This document shows positions 23,879 through 35,584 of a DNA stretch of 64,000 bases, piece after piece. The notes below the pieces were generated by a model that searched no databases, was not told where the DNA came from, and saw nothing but the letters and a program-made list of their open reading frames with translations. The stretch comes from Paramecium octaurelia. Taxonomy: Eukaryota > Ciliophora > Oligohymenophorea > Peniculida > Parameciidae. Numbering within the stretch: position 1 is the stretch's first letter; every line of letters starts with the position of its first letter. The stretch lies in NCBI GenBank assembly GCA_905182995.1, contig CAJJDP010000094.1, positions 36,457-100,456 on the forward strand, written 5' to 3'. The translations under genes and the position numbers were made by a program.

Positions 23879-25627
23879 TCAAAAATTGACTTCTATTTAT
23901 TTATCTACATTTAATTGATTCAAAATACCATTTTAAGATTAAGGATTAATTTAGAATTATAATCCTTATGAACTATCCCCCTACTATAAAAATGAATGTT
24001 ATATTTACATTAAGTTATCCTTATTTAGAAATCTTAGTATTGGCAATCTTTTCCATACATGGACTTTCAACTATTGATTTGATGGTATTTGACTCATTTT
24101 GAAAATCAAAAAAGTTCTGATATGATCTAGGAGACATAAATCCAGAATTTTAAAATAGTTAATTGGATATTTTAATGCCTGCCTAAGAACTTTGAGTTTT
24201 TTTTAAGTATTCCTATTTTTATTAGGCATGGAACTGTTTCAAGATTTGCAATTCCTTTTCTTGTCTTTATTCCAGGTCTAAGAAAGTATCATCTTTCTTT
24301 TTATCCTAAAAATATAGAGGTTTTGAAATTACAATATAGGCTTTATAACACTGCATAAAGACTTGATCCGTTTCGTCGTCTGTTTATATAATAATGTTTT
24401 TCTTTTTCATTTAAATTTACTAAGGTTGTTTTTGGTTGCTGATTTCTGAATTTGTTTCAAATTTGCTACTTCCTGCGGTCAACATAATTTTGTTTGATAG
24501 ATTGCATTTTAGAAGAGATGAATCTGAACAATAAAACAATTGTACTTTTGCTATCATCTCTCAATTGGATTAAATATTGTTCATTTATAGCCACTGGCAA
24601 ATTGTCATTCTCTTAGGTCTACCCATTAAAATGAGTGAGTAGCAATTCAGAAACAGAGGGTCTTTACTCAGGGGGTTTCAAACATCTGATTAGATTACGT
24701 TGATATCTTACTCTAAGATAATGGATTTGATCTTATCGTTAAGAATTGCATCAATTGATTGTGGTTTCTACTATTCCATTACCTTTTTGATCACTTAGCC
24801 GATACCTCCCTTACATTCGCAGAATGGTTTGGCCCCAGTCACCATTTCTAAGAGACACATTCCGAAGGCATAGATGTCTACTTTAGTATCATAGTGTTCT
24901 TAATAAATTTCAGGGGCCATAAATTCTGGAGTTCCCAACACAGAACTAGTGAAAGATTATTGTAATCTAATAATTGTTGCTATCCTTACTAGATGGAGAG
25001 TCCCAAATCACCAATTTTTAATTCGTTATTATTTGTATCTATTAATATGTTTTCGCATTTTAAATCTCTATGAATGATGTTTTATTTGTGCATGTACTCA
25101 AGACCTAAGAGAATCTATCTACACCAATTTTTGATGACTTTTAGTTTTGGTCTCAAGATTCTTCGTAAATAACTAGTGGAATGTGATTTATATTATTACT
25201 TCTTCAAAGAACCACCATTAATGATTTCAGTTATGAAAATTATTTCTTTCTTCTTTTTATTATGCCAAGAATGGATGAAATTAATAATGTTGTTATGTTT
25301 TAAACTACTTAAGATTGAAATCTCCTATCTTGCTCTTCTTCTTTCATCTACAATAATTCAATGAAATCTGAATACTTTCTGGAACAGTATGCAATTAGAA
25401 AACATTCCAGGCCACTTCACAACCGCTTTAATTATCATATCCTCTGAACACACTTTTATAAGCCCCTTTGCCGATTTCTTCATTATACTGAGTTATAAAT
25501 TGATAAATACTTTACAAAATCGACCTGTTGGATCCTACTCTATTATTTATGAAATTTATTCATCATCATCACTAAAAAAGCAGTCCTATTCATCTTGACT
25601 GATAGAGATGAGTTAGTTAATTTCCAT
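23879..25627 (-). CDS. WNK-type protein kinase (with no lysine)
   Basis: The predicted protein has about 521 residues and seven micro-introns, e.g. 25488-25510, 25348-25375, 25173-25199 and 24967-24989. The summed exons are divisible by three. WNK hallmarks are visible: DPTGRF before the domain, [13 protein letters not shown] with the catalytic Lys moved into strand beta-2, EVAWN where other kinases have VAx[18 protein letters not shown] in place of DFG, and [16 protein letters not shown] followed by [15 protein letters not shown]. The C-terminal 190 residues are Gln-rich and unrecognised. WNKs regulate ion transport and osmotic response; in a contractile-vacuole ciliate this is a plausible but inferred role. 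One 31-nt intron late in the gene is the weakest junction. Confidence 0.88.
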
Positions 25628-25806
25628 TTAACAAATTTTTGCTTAAATTTAATATTACATTTAACTAAACTAAAGTTTTTTAGTATAATTTGCATTACCA
25701 ATTAAATCGACCATGCTCAATAATTTGGTTATGCTATTCTTCGATTCCAAATTACTGAACAGATATTACTCATTTCTCAATCGATTAGCATGCTGTAAAT
25801 TAATTC

Positions 25807-26859
25807 ATGATTATTTTTGGACAAAAACTTCAATTTATATATATTACAAATTTAAATTATATGGCAAACCTAATTCATTGCAATAATGGATATGTTTGCT
25901 CGGAAGGACTCACAGAATTCCTATTGAGCTTAATCTATCTCTCCTATTTAGTCACGAGATATAGAATAATTACCCAGGATAAAAGCGGAGTCCTGGTTCA
26001 AATAGATAGATATTTATGTTTTGCAGCTTTGATCTAAATATTTTTACAGACCATTTATTTTTTATACTTTGGTAAGTTGCCTTAATCTATTAGTTGTGCA
26101 GATAATGATTTTGTATTGTCAACTATTAAATGCATGGGAATAGCAATGCAAATTATGATTTGCAATATTTTGGGATCTATAGTGGCTGATGAAGAATAGG
26201 CTCCAAAAGTTTGGTAATTGGCTAGAGCATTACTTATAGGCGCGTTTATTTTATGGTTTTGGGCAGGCATAGTTCATAAAAGTGCAATCGAGTAAATTAT
26301 TATATAATGTTTACTAGTTATAATTGTGTTTAAGTTGATTACCTAATAGTTTCAAGTTTTGGACTCATTTTGGCTGGTGGTTCATTTTACATGGGCAATA
26401 TGGCATTAGAAGGTCATTTGGATTATAAAAATAAATTGGTTTAATATTCTTTTAATTTGTTTTAAGGATATTGCAAGATCTGGAAACATTTAAGTTTAAT
26501 AACATGCCCAAAAATATGAATAAGTATTAATTAGAATTAAATAAATCACATTAATGCATTGTATTTAATAATATTATTAGATTGTGGATTGCTACAATTT
26601 GGAGTATAATTTGCGTTCGACATATTTACCTATTTCAAATGTGAAAATTCAAGGGAATGCTCTAATTATTACAATGCTTCATCGACTCTTTCGGTTTTAT
26701 TTATTGCTTAATTATATTAAGGTTCTTTATTTGACTATTTTCAAATTGATTTAGTTCACTACACTTCCTGCTTCCATTTTCTGGATATTTTATGAAATGA
26801 ATAAAACTAAATTCCAAGAAGAAGATAGAAATACATTTGAGATGAATATCACTTAATGA
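25807..26859 (+). CDS. Polytopic membrane protein
   Basis: ATG is at 25807 (an in-frame alternative at 25861 gives MANLIHCNNGYVCSEG) and TGA at 26857-26859. About 335 residues result if introns of 20 nt (near 26569-26588) and 28 nt (near 26695-26722) are spliced, which keeps the frame. At least six hydrophobic segments can be seen, e.g. LTEFLLSLIYLSYLV, YLCFAALIQIFLQTIYFLYF, ALLIGAFILWFWAGIV and LLVIIVFKLI. The arrangement resembles seven-span receptors or transporters, but no family motif was recognised. The middle part (26330-26480) has an alternative splicing frame, so exon structure there is uncertain. Confidence 0.6.
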
Positions 26860-26904
26860 TAATAATTAATTCTATATATATCTTATTAATAACACATATT
26901 TTGC

Positions 26905-27630
26905 TCAATGAATGTCGTCCTTATTAGCAAAGTTTTATAATCCGGATATTGACATTGAAAGTGTTGAAAGGTTCGCGTCTGGTAATAATTTAACTTAATT
27001 ATCAGCATATATCCCACCAGCTTTTCTTTCTAGTCTTTTGTAATAATGAAAAATTAAAAATTTCTATTTTTCTGTCATTTTCTCTTCACCAATTGTATAT
27101 TGTTCGAATTTCTTTTTTGTGAGTTCTAAAGCTTTCTTTTTTATCTCAAGTACATTTTCCATCGTTTTACCTAGATCATTGGTATTAAGTAATTAAATCT
27201 ATTTATCTGCTTTGATATATCTTAATTAGAGTACTCTGCAACAATAATTGCCCGATATTTTTTCTCTGGCCTGATTTAAATCTATATTAGGTATTTTAAC
27301 AAGCTTAGCCTTTTTAATTTCTAATTGTGATACTGAGTACCTAATAAGGGACCTTTCTAGAAATTTATCAAGATTATATTCTATATCTTAAAAGTCTTTA
27401 GGGCAAATCACAATATATGATTTTCTTATAGGTGATTCTGATGTGACTTTGGCAGCTACTAGCCTTACTTCAATTTAATCTTATTATGATTCTTATTAAA
27501 TTTATTCCTTTTCCTCTTGTAAAATAAAACACATTTCACACTTAAAAGCATATTTTGCTAGCAATTATTGAGTCACACTTGATCTAGTATCTCCTATTTC
27601 TGTTTCGTATTTGTACTCAGATGAATTCAT
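26905..27630 (-). CDS. Hypothetical soluble protein, 241 residues
   Basis: A single open frame of 242 codons with no intron needed, starting MNSSEYKYETEIGDTRSS. TAA/TAG occur in frame about twenty times as Gln. An FKCEMCF cysteine pair near residue 35 is followed by basic and helical segments (KTMENVLEIKKKALELTKKK). No membrane segment. I do not recognise the family. It lies 45 bp past the stop of the convergent membrane protein. Confidence 0.75.
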
Positions 27631-27751
27631 TAAAAATAATTGATGATGATTATTTATTAAAATGAGCTTATATACTTTTATATGTCTATAATAGAATTAA
27701 AATATATATATAAAACAAGAGAGACACATATTTTCTTCGATAATCATCTAG

Positions 27752-29480
27752 TCATCCCTCCAGTAGCATTTCAGCTATGGATTTAATGCACTCTTTTTGT
27801 TCAATAACACTTTCTAATTTATTCTCTTAGTTCAAAAGCGATTAAAAAAAATCTTATTGTTTTTTTATAATATCCCCTTTCTAATTTTCAAAACTAAATA
27901 AACTACGAAATTCGTAATTTATTCTTGTTATATTTTTGTTCTTCATTTTTATTCTTTGATTTCTTGCCTCGATTCTTGATTAAATTGGAAACTTGATTAT
28001 ATCATAATAATTCGTAATTTATTCAAATTCATTTAAACTCAAATTTATTAATTTTGAGTTTTTAGTCATAACAGCTGATGAAAAATATGAACTTCTACTT
28101 TCCGATTGAATATCAGATGATACTTATTCACCAATTTGTGGTTAATGTAACTAATGCATGACCATTTAATGATCAACCAAAAGTCCACTGTAATTAGTGG
28201 TAGAATTACTTTTTAGAAGATCACTATTTTTTTTTTCATTACTAACTTTCTTTGCTATTACACTAATAGTAGGTTCCTGTTGAGATTTCAAAAATTAATC
28301 AAAAGTAAGTAGATTCTAGAAGGACTATTCACAATCAAGACCCAATTCATTTTCATCTAAAAATATGGGCTGAATTTGATATTCCTTAAAATAGTTATTA
28401 TTTAGTTATTATTATTCTTCCTAAGTTAGTTTGAGTATTTATTGACAAAAGAGATCCTCTACAAATTCGAATAAAATAGTATCAACATAATTCTCCACTA
28501 TCCATTCTGGAAATATAGTAAGCACAAACTAATTATCAAGAAACCAAAATTGAAAAAAGTCATGATAATCTCCTTTAAATTTTTCTTCGTACAACTATTT
28601 GCTCTATTCCTATAGTTATTGAATTAAATTTGGTATAACAAATTCATCACTACCAGCAAATTACAAATTATAGACATCCGTACTCATTTCCATAAGGACT
28701 GTAGCAATTCTACTTAAGGGGAGATCTGATTTTCTATCCTTTCGACCTAATAGTATTTGATTTATAGCAAATTATTTGTCTATGCTCACTTATCCACCCC
28801 AAATTTTGGCTCCCAATGTTTCTACTTTTAAACTTGGTTTTAAGTTTGTATGAAAATGCTCATCAAATGCTTAATTAATTTTTTAAAACGAATATTTCTT
28901 CGATAAATTTGATAACTTGTATGAGAAATGTTCCCATATCGTAACATATATAATCCATTGTAGTTTTTTGTCCTTCTCGCAATGCAATAATAACGTATTT
29001 GTTATTGTACAATAATTTTTGATTCCCTTTATTAATGAGATCCAACCAGGTTCTTACAGTTTGTTGCATTTAAATGCATCTAATTATTTGATATCTAACA
29101 TTCTTAATGATTTGATATCATTGATTTTTAATTAGATCTAATATTAATCAGCAGCATCCTCCTCTAATTAGCTTCTTATCATTGGAGGCTCAAGCAGATT
29201 TTTCTAAAAAGTTGACAATATATTTAAGTGTTCATAATCTTCTGGAATGTACTTTTCGCAATCGAAATGATCCTACCCAAAATATTTGAACTAATTCTCT
29301 CTAAAATGTTAATAAAATATACATTTCTTTCGATATTTTTGGCATTTTAAGTATAACTTATTTTAACTAAGCTTACACCTCACCACTTAATTATACTTCA
29401 ACATTGGGAATTAAATTCTATAAATATTCTAATCCTGTTAAACAATTCTTAATTCGGGTTTTTCCTTGTCCTGAGCCCAT
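27752..29480 (-). CDS. Hypothetical soluble protein with acidic and Gln-rich C-terminus
   Basis: The preferred start is ATG 29480 (MGSGQGKTRIKNCLTGLEYL), splicing a 22-nt intron inside 29290-29325 to reach FGQDHFDCEKYIPEDYEHL. An upstream in-frame-looking ATG at 29638 is less likely. A well-conserved-looking block runs VRTWLDLINKGNQKLLYNNK.. DYICYDMGTFLIQVIKFIEE, and continues after a probable 31-nt intron near 28850-28880 into KVETLGAKIWGG and SRIATVLMEMSTDVYNLQF. The C-terminal 200 residues are Gln/Asn/Ser-rich. The family is not recognised, and the junction near 29080 was not resolved, so exon borders are approximate. Confidence 0.6.
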
Positions 29481-29752
29481 ATATAAATATTAATATATTG
29501 ATTTATCAAGTAATCATTCTAATAACTCGAAAATTATAGACTGTTCTATATTTATTTAATCTAATATTTTGTATAAGAAAATTCGTAAGAATTAGATTTA
29601 GTTTTCATTAATTTAGCTTCGGACCAATTGGCAAACATTATTTTCTAATTACATTTAATAATCTTAACTTTTTATAATATAAATTTGAAAAATTTAGAAT
29701 TTCTCTTCACAAACCCTATTAATGCAAGGCTGATATGATTTATAACGACAAA

Positions 29753-30013
29753 TCAAAAAAGACGCTAAAACAATTGATAAAATTATTGTGAAGTGCTAAA
29801 GATTTTATTTACACCACTTTCCCCCTTTTTTAATAATTTTATCAAATGATAGTTCATTAGTATTTTTCTTAAATTTAAATTATTTTAACCCTATATTTAT
29901 TTAAGATAATAGTTGCAATTAGGATGGAATTTTGCTATTATTAATGTACTCTAAATAATTTTAGGATCAATTAATTAACTGTAATTCAAGTTGAGTCTCA
30001 TTTCTACTTCCAT
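29753..30013 (-). CDS. Small hypothetical ORF, 86 residues
   Basis: The minus-strand ORF from ATG 30013 to TGA 29753-29755 starts MEVEMRLNLNYSQLIDPK and is basic and helical towards the end (LIKLLKKGESGVNKIF). Seven or eight in-frame TAA/TAG Gln codons favour coding. It sits between the hypothetical gene below and APC10. It could also be an exon of a larger gene whose upstream part (30014-30180) is very A+T rich. No family recognised. Confidence 0.4.
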
Positions 30014-30203
30014 ATTAGATGTATTATTTTATAATAATTTGCTATTAGTTTAACTTATTAATTGTATACTTACTAATATCTTCTTAAAAATTGAGTAGTT
30101 TTTATGTTAAACGAAATTGAAATAGATTGTTTTACTAAATTTTTGGATTTTAACAGATTAATTAAATTGGTCAAAAATATGAATTAATAATTATGCATAT
30201 TAT

Positions 30204-30869
30204 TCAACGAATCGAAGCATATTAAGTAATTTCTGGCATTTTGAAATCTGGAAAACTCAATCCTTAATTTTGTTTCCTAAAATAAATTTAAATTTCATAC
30301 TCTCTAGGTCCAAATATTCTTACTTATCTGATATGTGTATCTTTGCCGCTGTGTTAATTTTATAAAACTACTATTTAGATATTAATTGTCGAAACATAAG
30401 GTCTTAATATAGAGATAATTCAGTACTTTTCCTATCCATTGAGTAATTTAGTTTTAAGTTGAAATACAAACCATCCGTATGGTTCTTTCAATTCAATGTA
30501 GAGTACTTCCTAGATTAGATTTTCAATGTGTACTTTCATGTCTTGAATATTAGTTCCTGCTCGAATCGATAATTTATTGGGAGTGTAGCTTTCATCTTAT
30601 TTGAAATCTAAATAAACAGCTACTTCTTAGACTCTCATTTTCTTAAGAAATTGTATTGTGATGTAATGGGGTTGCGTGCCATCAGATTGCCAGAATGTAT
30701 TCAAATTATCATCTCTTAATTGGTCTACTCCATTTCCAGTCTTAGCGGATGATAAAGTCCAGATGGCTTAATCTCCAATCTCCTTCCTCTATTAATTAGG
30801 CAAAGGAGGATTATTTTGAGGCATGAACTGCGGCTAGATAACAGAGAGAAATGGATTTTCAATGTGCAT
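30204..30869 (-). CDS. APC10: Anaphase-promoting complex subunit 10 (DOC domain)
   Basis: The predicted protein has 213 residues (human 185) with a 24-nt intron at 30403-30426. The DOC/APC10 signature is clear: [78 protein letters not shown]. The protein ends in YASIR; the C-terminal Ile-Arg tail is the known contact to the TPR subunits (APC3) of the complex. APC10 acts with Cdc20/Cdh1 as part of the D-box degron receptor in mitotic ubiquitination. Its start codon is 41 bp from the divergent peptidase gene. Confidence 0.95.
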
Positions 30870-30910
30870 GTTTAATTTCAAATTATTAAAATTAATTAGA
30901 CGAATAATTT

Positions 30911-32030
30911 ATGTTCAAACCACCACTACCAAACCAAAGGATGTCAAGTAAAGCTTTAGACTAGCCATTGATTCAGATTCGAAGCATAGGATCGAGCCAA
31001 GGCAATCGTCCGAATAGAACCTCCAGTAGTTCTAATAATAGACCAGGATCAAGTTAGAGATCTCAAAGTTGTTCTAAAATAGATCTGCACTCTAAATATG
31101 GTGTGCCATTGGTGACAGCCCAAAACTTTATTGTAATGAATGGCATTGATGGATAACATTTGACAGTACTGCAATTAAATAATATAAGAGAGCTTTAATT
31201 CAAAAAAGAGAGTTTAAGTTGCCTCACTTACAAAGTTGATGACATGCTATGTAGCAATGTAATTAATTAGGGATCTCAAGATCAATCTTTATTAGATTAT
31301 GTATGTTAGTTATGATGTATATATTTTAACATTTAAGGCTGTTTAAATCTCAGGAACTTCAGCATTTTTGCGTCCCTATGATAGAGTCACCCTATATGAT
31401 TTACTTCATGGCTTAATGTTACCCTCTGGGAATGATGCTGCAAATGTAATCGCAGAAAACCTCTCGTAATGTGTTAAGGATCCTGTTTCCAACATTGCCT
31501 TACAATACAGGATTCAACCATTTATTTCACTTATGAATTAATACGCACTTCAACTCGAAATGAATGATACTTAATTCTACAATCCTCATGGTAAATTCAT
31601 TCAATATGCCCAAGGATTATCAAATGATCAATCGTATTCTTGTGCTGAAGATTTGGCAATTCTATGCAAATAAATTATCAATGACCCAATGTTAATGGAA
31701 ATAATGAATAAAAAAGAACATTAGGCCACTCTTTAGAGAAATGTAAAGTGAATTTATATTCCCATTAGAATAAACTTATAAATTTGACTTGGAAGAATAC
31801 TAACAGAATGTTGGAGTACGAAGGGTATTGTGGATTTAAGACAGGATTTACCAATAAGGCTGGGCCATGTCTTGCTACTTTATTTAAAAAAGATTAAGTT
31901 TGCCTTATTATAATTATTTTGAATTGTCTATCTAAAGAAGTTCGGTAATGACGTGATATTTATTATAAATAGGTGGGATGATACGATAAAACTGTCAAAT
32001 TGGGCTCAAAGAAAACTAGATGTAGATTGA
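30911..32030 (+). CDS. D-alanyl-D-alanine carboxypeptidase-like serine peptidase (S11 family)
   Basis: The predicted protein has 336 residues with introns at 31133-31166, 31317-31337, 31743-31768 and 31945-31972, and the exon sum divisible by three. All three active-site motifs of the penicillin-binding fold are present in order: VASLTKLMT (SxxK), LLHGLMLPSGNDAANVIAE (SxN) and CGFKTGFTNKAG (KTG). NPHGKF also matches the family. The N-terminal 75 residues are Ser/Asn/Arg-rich with no signal peptide visible, so a cytosolic location is inferred unless an upstream exon was missed. Bacterial members trim D-Ala from peptidoglycan; ciliates have none, so the substrate is open (ingested bacterial wall, another peptide, or an esterase role). 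Four spliceosomal introns and ciliate codons rule out contamination. Confidence 0.87.
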
Positions 32031-32089
32031 TTTATTAATTAAATTTCATATTCATTCATATAGATTGGGTTATATATATAAAATGATGT

Positions 32090-33366
32090 TCAAGCAAGCA
32101 GGTTTTTGGGGAGAGAATATTCATTCAAAAAATTGATTTCCAAGTACTCTTTCATTGTTTTTCTCTTGTGCTTTGGGCATATCAGCATCAAGGTTAAAAT
32201 CTAGAACATAAATTATATAGTATTACCCTCTTGGCCACTCTGAATAATTCTTTCATTGCTTTATTCGGGAAGAATTGAGTATAATTGCAATTAGTGTCCG
32301 AATATGGAAAGGCATCATGTAATAGGAGCATCTTGGGATATAGCCAAATAGATTACTTTTACTATTTCTGTGTGACCATTAAACATTGCATAATATAGGG
32401 GAGTTTTCTTATTCTTGTCTAGAGCATTCACATCGGCCTTAAATCTCAAGAGCATTTTGGTTATATCATATAGACCTTATTGACAAGAAATATGCAAGGG
32501 AGTCATTAGAGAATTGTCAACTTCATGAATAAATGATTTGTTATAAGATAGATGTTTAAGCAATTAGTGATAGTTTTTCTATTTCAAAGCCATGAACATC
32601 TGTTTCGAATTGTGTCTTAAGTAGGGTATCTTCAATTATGTAATCATATATTTCTTGGAATACATAGTGCTGTTATGACGCGACGAGAAGTTTTATAAGA
32701 TTAAGAATTTAGCTTTTTTCCATTTATTTGTCTTATAATACACACTCTACTCTAGTTTGGATCTTTGTTTTTTCTTGGTTTCACTCCATTGTATGGTTTG
32801 GGTAGCTAACTTTTAGACTAGATTGGCACTATTTTCATTGTTCTCAATTGGTTCTGGTTTAATCAATTTTATCAAGGGAATATCAACACTAGAATTATGA
32901 TCAGCACTAATGTATTCGGTCTTATTAATCATTTCACACATCTTTTAATAGTTGTTAGAATTAATTCCATTGAATTGATTGTGTCTATCTTGAATATATT
33001 GAATGGATTCATCAATTTTATTGAGACGCTATTTGAAAATCAATCTGTTTTCAGGACTCATACGAGAATTGTGAAGTGAAGTCTTCAGTATTCTGCTCTA
33101 TTTAATCCTTCCCTTTAATGGTGATTCGATTATCTTTTCTGGGGAACATGTATTCACAGTTTTATTCGAGCTTGATATCGCCCCAATATATTAAATATGC
33201 TTTGGTTAATTGATCTGGAAACGAGACTCAGTTCGTTACAAATTTAATTGATGTAATTTCTGACTGTACTATTACTTTTATAAGCTGTGAGAAAGCATTT
33301 TGAGAGTGCTCTATCCTCCTTATTAGTGACAGAGTGATTGATATTTATTATGAAGTGAATAGGCAT
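32090..33366 (-). CDS. Ankyrin-repeat protein, 400 residues
   Basis: ATG is at 33366 and TGA at 32090-32092, with introns of 23, 25 and 26 nt. The exon sum is divisible by three. The first 230 residues are charged and Gln/Asn-rich. Ankyrin repeats follow near residues 280-350: NSLMTPLHISCQQGLYDITK, LLRFKADVNALDKNKKTPLY and YYAMFNGHTEIVK. It is not a close copy of the ankyrin protein at 540-3909. A role in protein binding is inferred only. Confidence 0.8.
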
Positions 33367-33434
33367 TGCGACTACGAATCCTACTTTGCAGCAAGTCCTC
33401 CATCATTTTAGTATAAATAATTATAATACTATAA

Positions 33435-35143
33435 TCATTTTCCAAAAATTTTAATAAAGTCCCTGTAACTTATCTGTCCATCACCATCATAATCCAATTC
33501 AGCCAACAATAAATCTACATCTTGATGCACAGTCTTGAATTGATTCGCCTACAGGAAATCAGTAATCTATCTAAGTTAATAATCTTACGTCTTAATGAGT
33601 TATTTACTATCTATCATAAGCCAGCATGTAAAAGATTTCACTGATATCAAATTACTGCTTGCTTTAATACTCCTTCGTTTGGTGTATCTTCTATAAGAAT
33701 TGTTCGATCAATTCAAATAGCAATTTGAGTGATATTTCTGTTTGTGTTAACATGTTTCCCTTATGTTTTTGGTCTTTCTTCAGAAGCATCTCTACAGCCT
33801 AAGGATCTTTTGGCTCAATCATTTTGATATATTCTGAAAATCTCATCTTGTTGTCTTTTCCATATCGATCCAATATCAATTATGGGTTCTTGCAAAAAGA
33901 GTTCAAGTCACTCCTTATCAGTATCCCTTTAAACCCTTTATCCAATTTTTAAAATGAAGAATACAATGAAAAATCGTCATGGTTGCTCAACAGAATCTTT
34001 TGACGTTCAACCTTCTTTACCAACTAAATCAAACTCACAAATAGCTAGACATAATAATTAACTGGTTCCAGAGCTTCATATTTTGCAACTGACTAAGTCT
34101 TCTTTAATGTTTAAATGTCGTCCTCGTAAAAACTTGTTATTGGTTTATGAGTCATTGTTTTGTAAGATAGTTCCTATTTCGAGGAGTGATTGCTATTCTA
34201 CAATAATTGAGAATGCATTTAGGCTCTCACTTCAGTTTTCTATTTCTGGTATTTTTTAGGTGTATTATATGAGTAATTAGACAAAGGAGGCTTGGTGGAC
34301 TAATAAAACCCTTATTTAGATATGGATAGCAAGTCACTCATTGTAGAATCTTATTATTTCCTCTTTGTTGAACTATATCTTGTGCTATTGAATTTCTGTT
34401 ATTATTTGTATGAATTTGAATTAACTTATAATACTGATTTCCTAGCACTCACCCATAAATTCCATTCATTTCTATCTATCTTTCCATCATTTAGCAAATC
34501 TACCCTATTAAAAATCTATTAAATCTCAATAGAATTAGTAGTTATTTGCTTATGCTTGAAATAACTCTGTAGATCTTGATGATATATGTAATTCTGATAG
34601 CAGATCTTATCAAAATAGTTTGGATCTATCTGCTGCTTGTAATTCTCAGCCTGTATTGTTAGTTTTATTTCCCTATAATAATTGCTTCAATATATACGCT
34701 TCCATTAATTTTGCAAATAAATACTAAGTTCTCTCGCTTATGATCTTTTGATCTGAAGGTGTTTACTATGTGATCTTTTCTCTTAAGTCCTAATTTGATA
34801 TAGGCAATATGGCTCTCAAAAATCTTATAATCAATTACATAATTACTCAGAGTATACTAATTTGCAATCCTTATTTTAGTTGTAATTCTCTACATACGTC
34901 TTGGTTGGTAGGTTAGATGGAAACTTTCTCTCACTAAGGTAAAAAGATAAATCTTGAGCAGTTAAATACCCCTTCTATATTTATAATATGTACTTTTGGT
35001 TCATCTTTCATGCAATCAATAAATTTGAATAAGTTGTAAGGTTGGAAATAAGCCTCGGAACATAAAACTTCTCGTAGAACTTCTATTTCTTATTCCACAT
35101 ATGCATAATATAGTAGCAAGTCAGTTAATTAGTTATCAGACAT
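33435..35143 (-). CDS. Multi-EF-hand protein
   Basis: ATG is at 35143 (MSDNQLTDLLLYYAYVEQEI) and TGA at 33435-33437, about 520-540 residues after several micro-introns, of which one of 19 nt lies near 34973-34991. The N-terminal module (YNLFKFIDCMKDEPKKGYLT.. AQDLSFYLSE) is the EF-hand-like pair common in ciliate regulators. A second pair includes VDLLNDGKIDRNEW. A further one is KLDKGFKGILIRSD. The last loop is DYDGDGQISYRD, a good calcium ligand set, four helix residues from the C-terminus. The middle is Ser/Gln-rich. Calcium sensing in cilia or cortex is inferred. Not all exon borders were fixed. Confidence 0.75.
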
Positions 35144-35584
35144 TTTATTAATAAAAATATTTTTTATAGATTATTAAATCAAAAAGCTATACTTTCAAAC
35201 TAAGCAATTAAATACTCAGTAGTTTTCTTCAAGAATTAGGGTAAAGACTTAAATTTATCAAATAAAGAGAGGAAATTTGCCCTCTGGATTTTTTGGAGGC
35301 TTTTCTGTTATAATCCAGTAATTTCTCTGTTTTGCAAGTTATTGAATTATTTAATTTCATCAGAATGAGATTTTGATGGATAAGGTGAGTTTTATCCCAA
35401 TAAAAATGTTAATTTCTTTGAAGGTTAGTTATGTTTATTTAAAATTGTTAATTTTATGAATGTTATAATTTACAATAATCATTGAGATAATATTAATATT
35501 CTTTGTGTAAATTGTATCTAGTCTTAAATGAATTTACTAGAATAGTAATGTTAATGATTTAAAAATATAATAAGAATAAAATTT
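35144..35584. other. Intergenic region, one weak minus-strand ORF
   Basis: These 441 bases separate two minus-strand genes. A minus-strand ORF of about 43 codons (starting MKLNNSITCKTEKLLDYN) between about 35220 and 35360 is slightly G+C richer than its surroundings and might be a small gene or exon. Nothing else was recognised. Confidence 0.35.
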
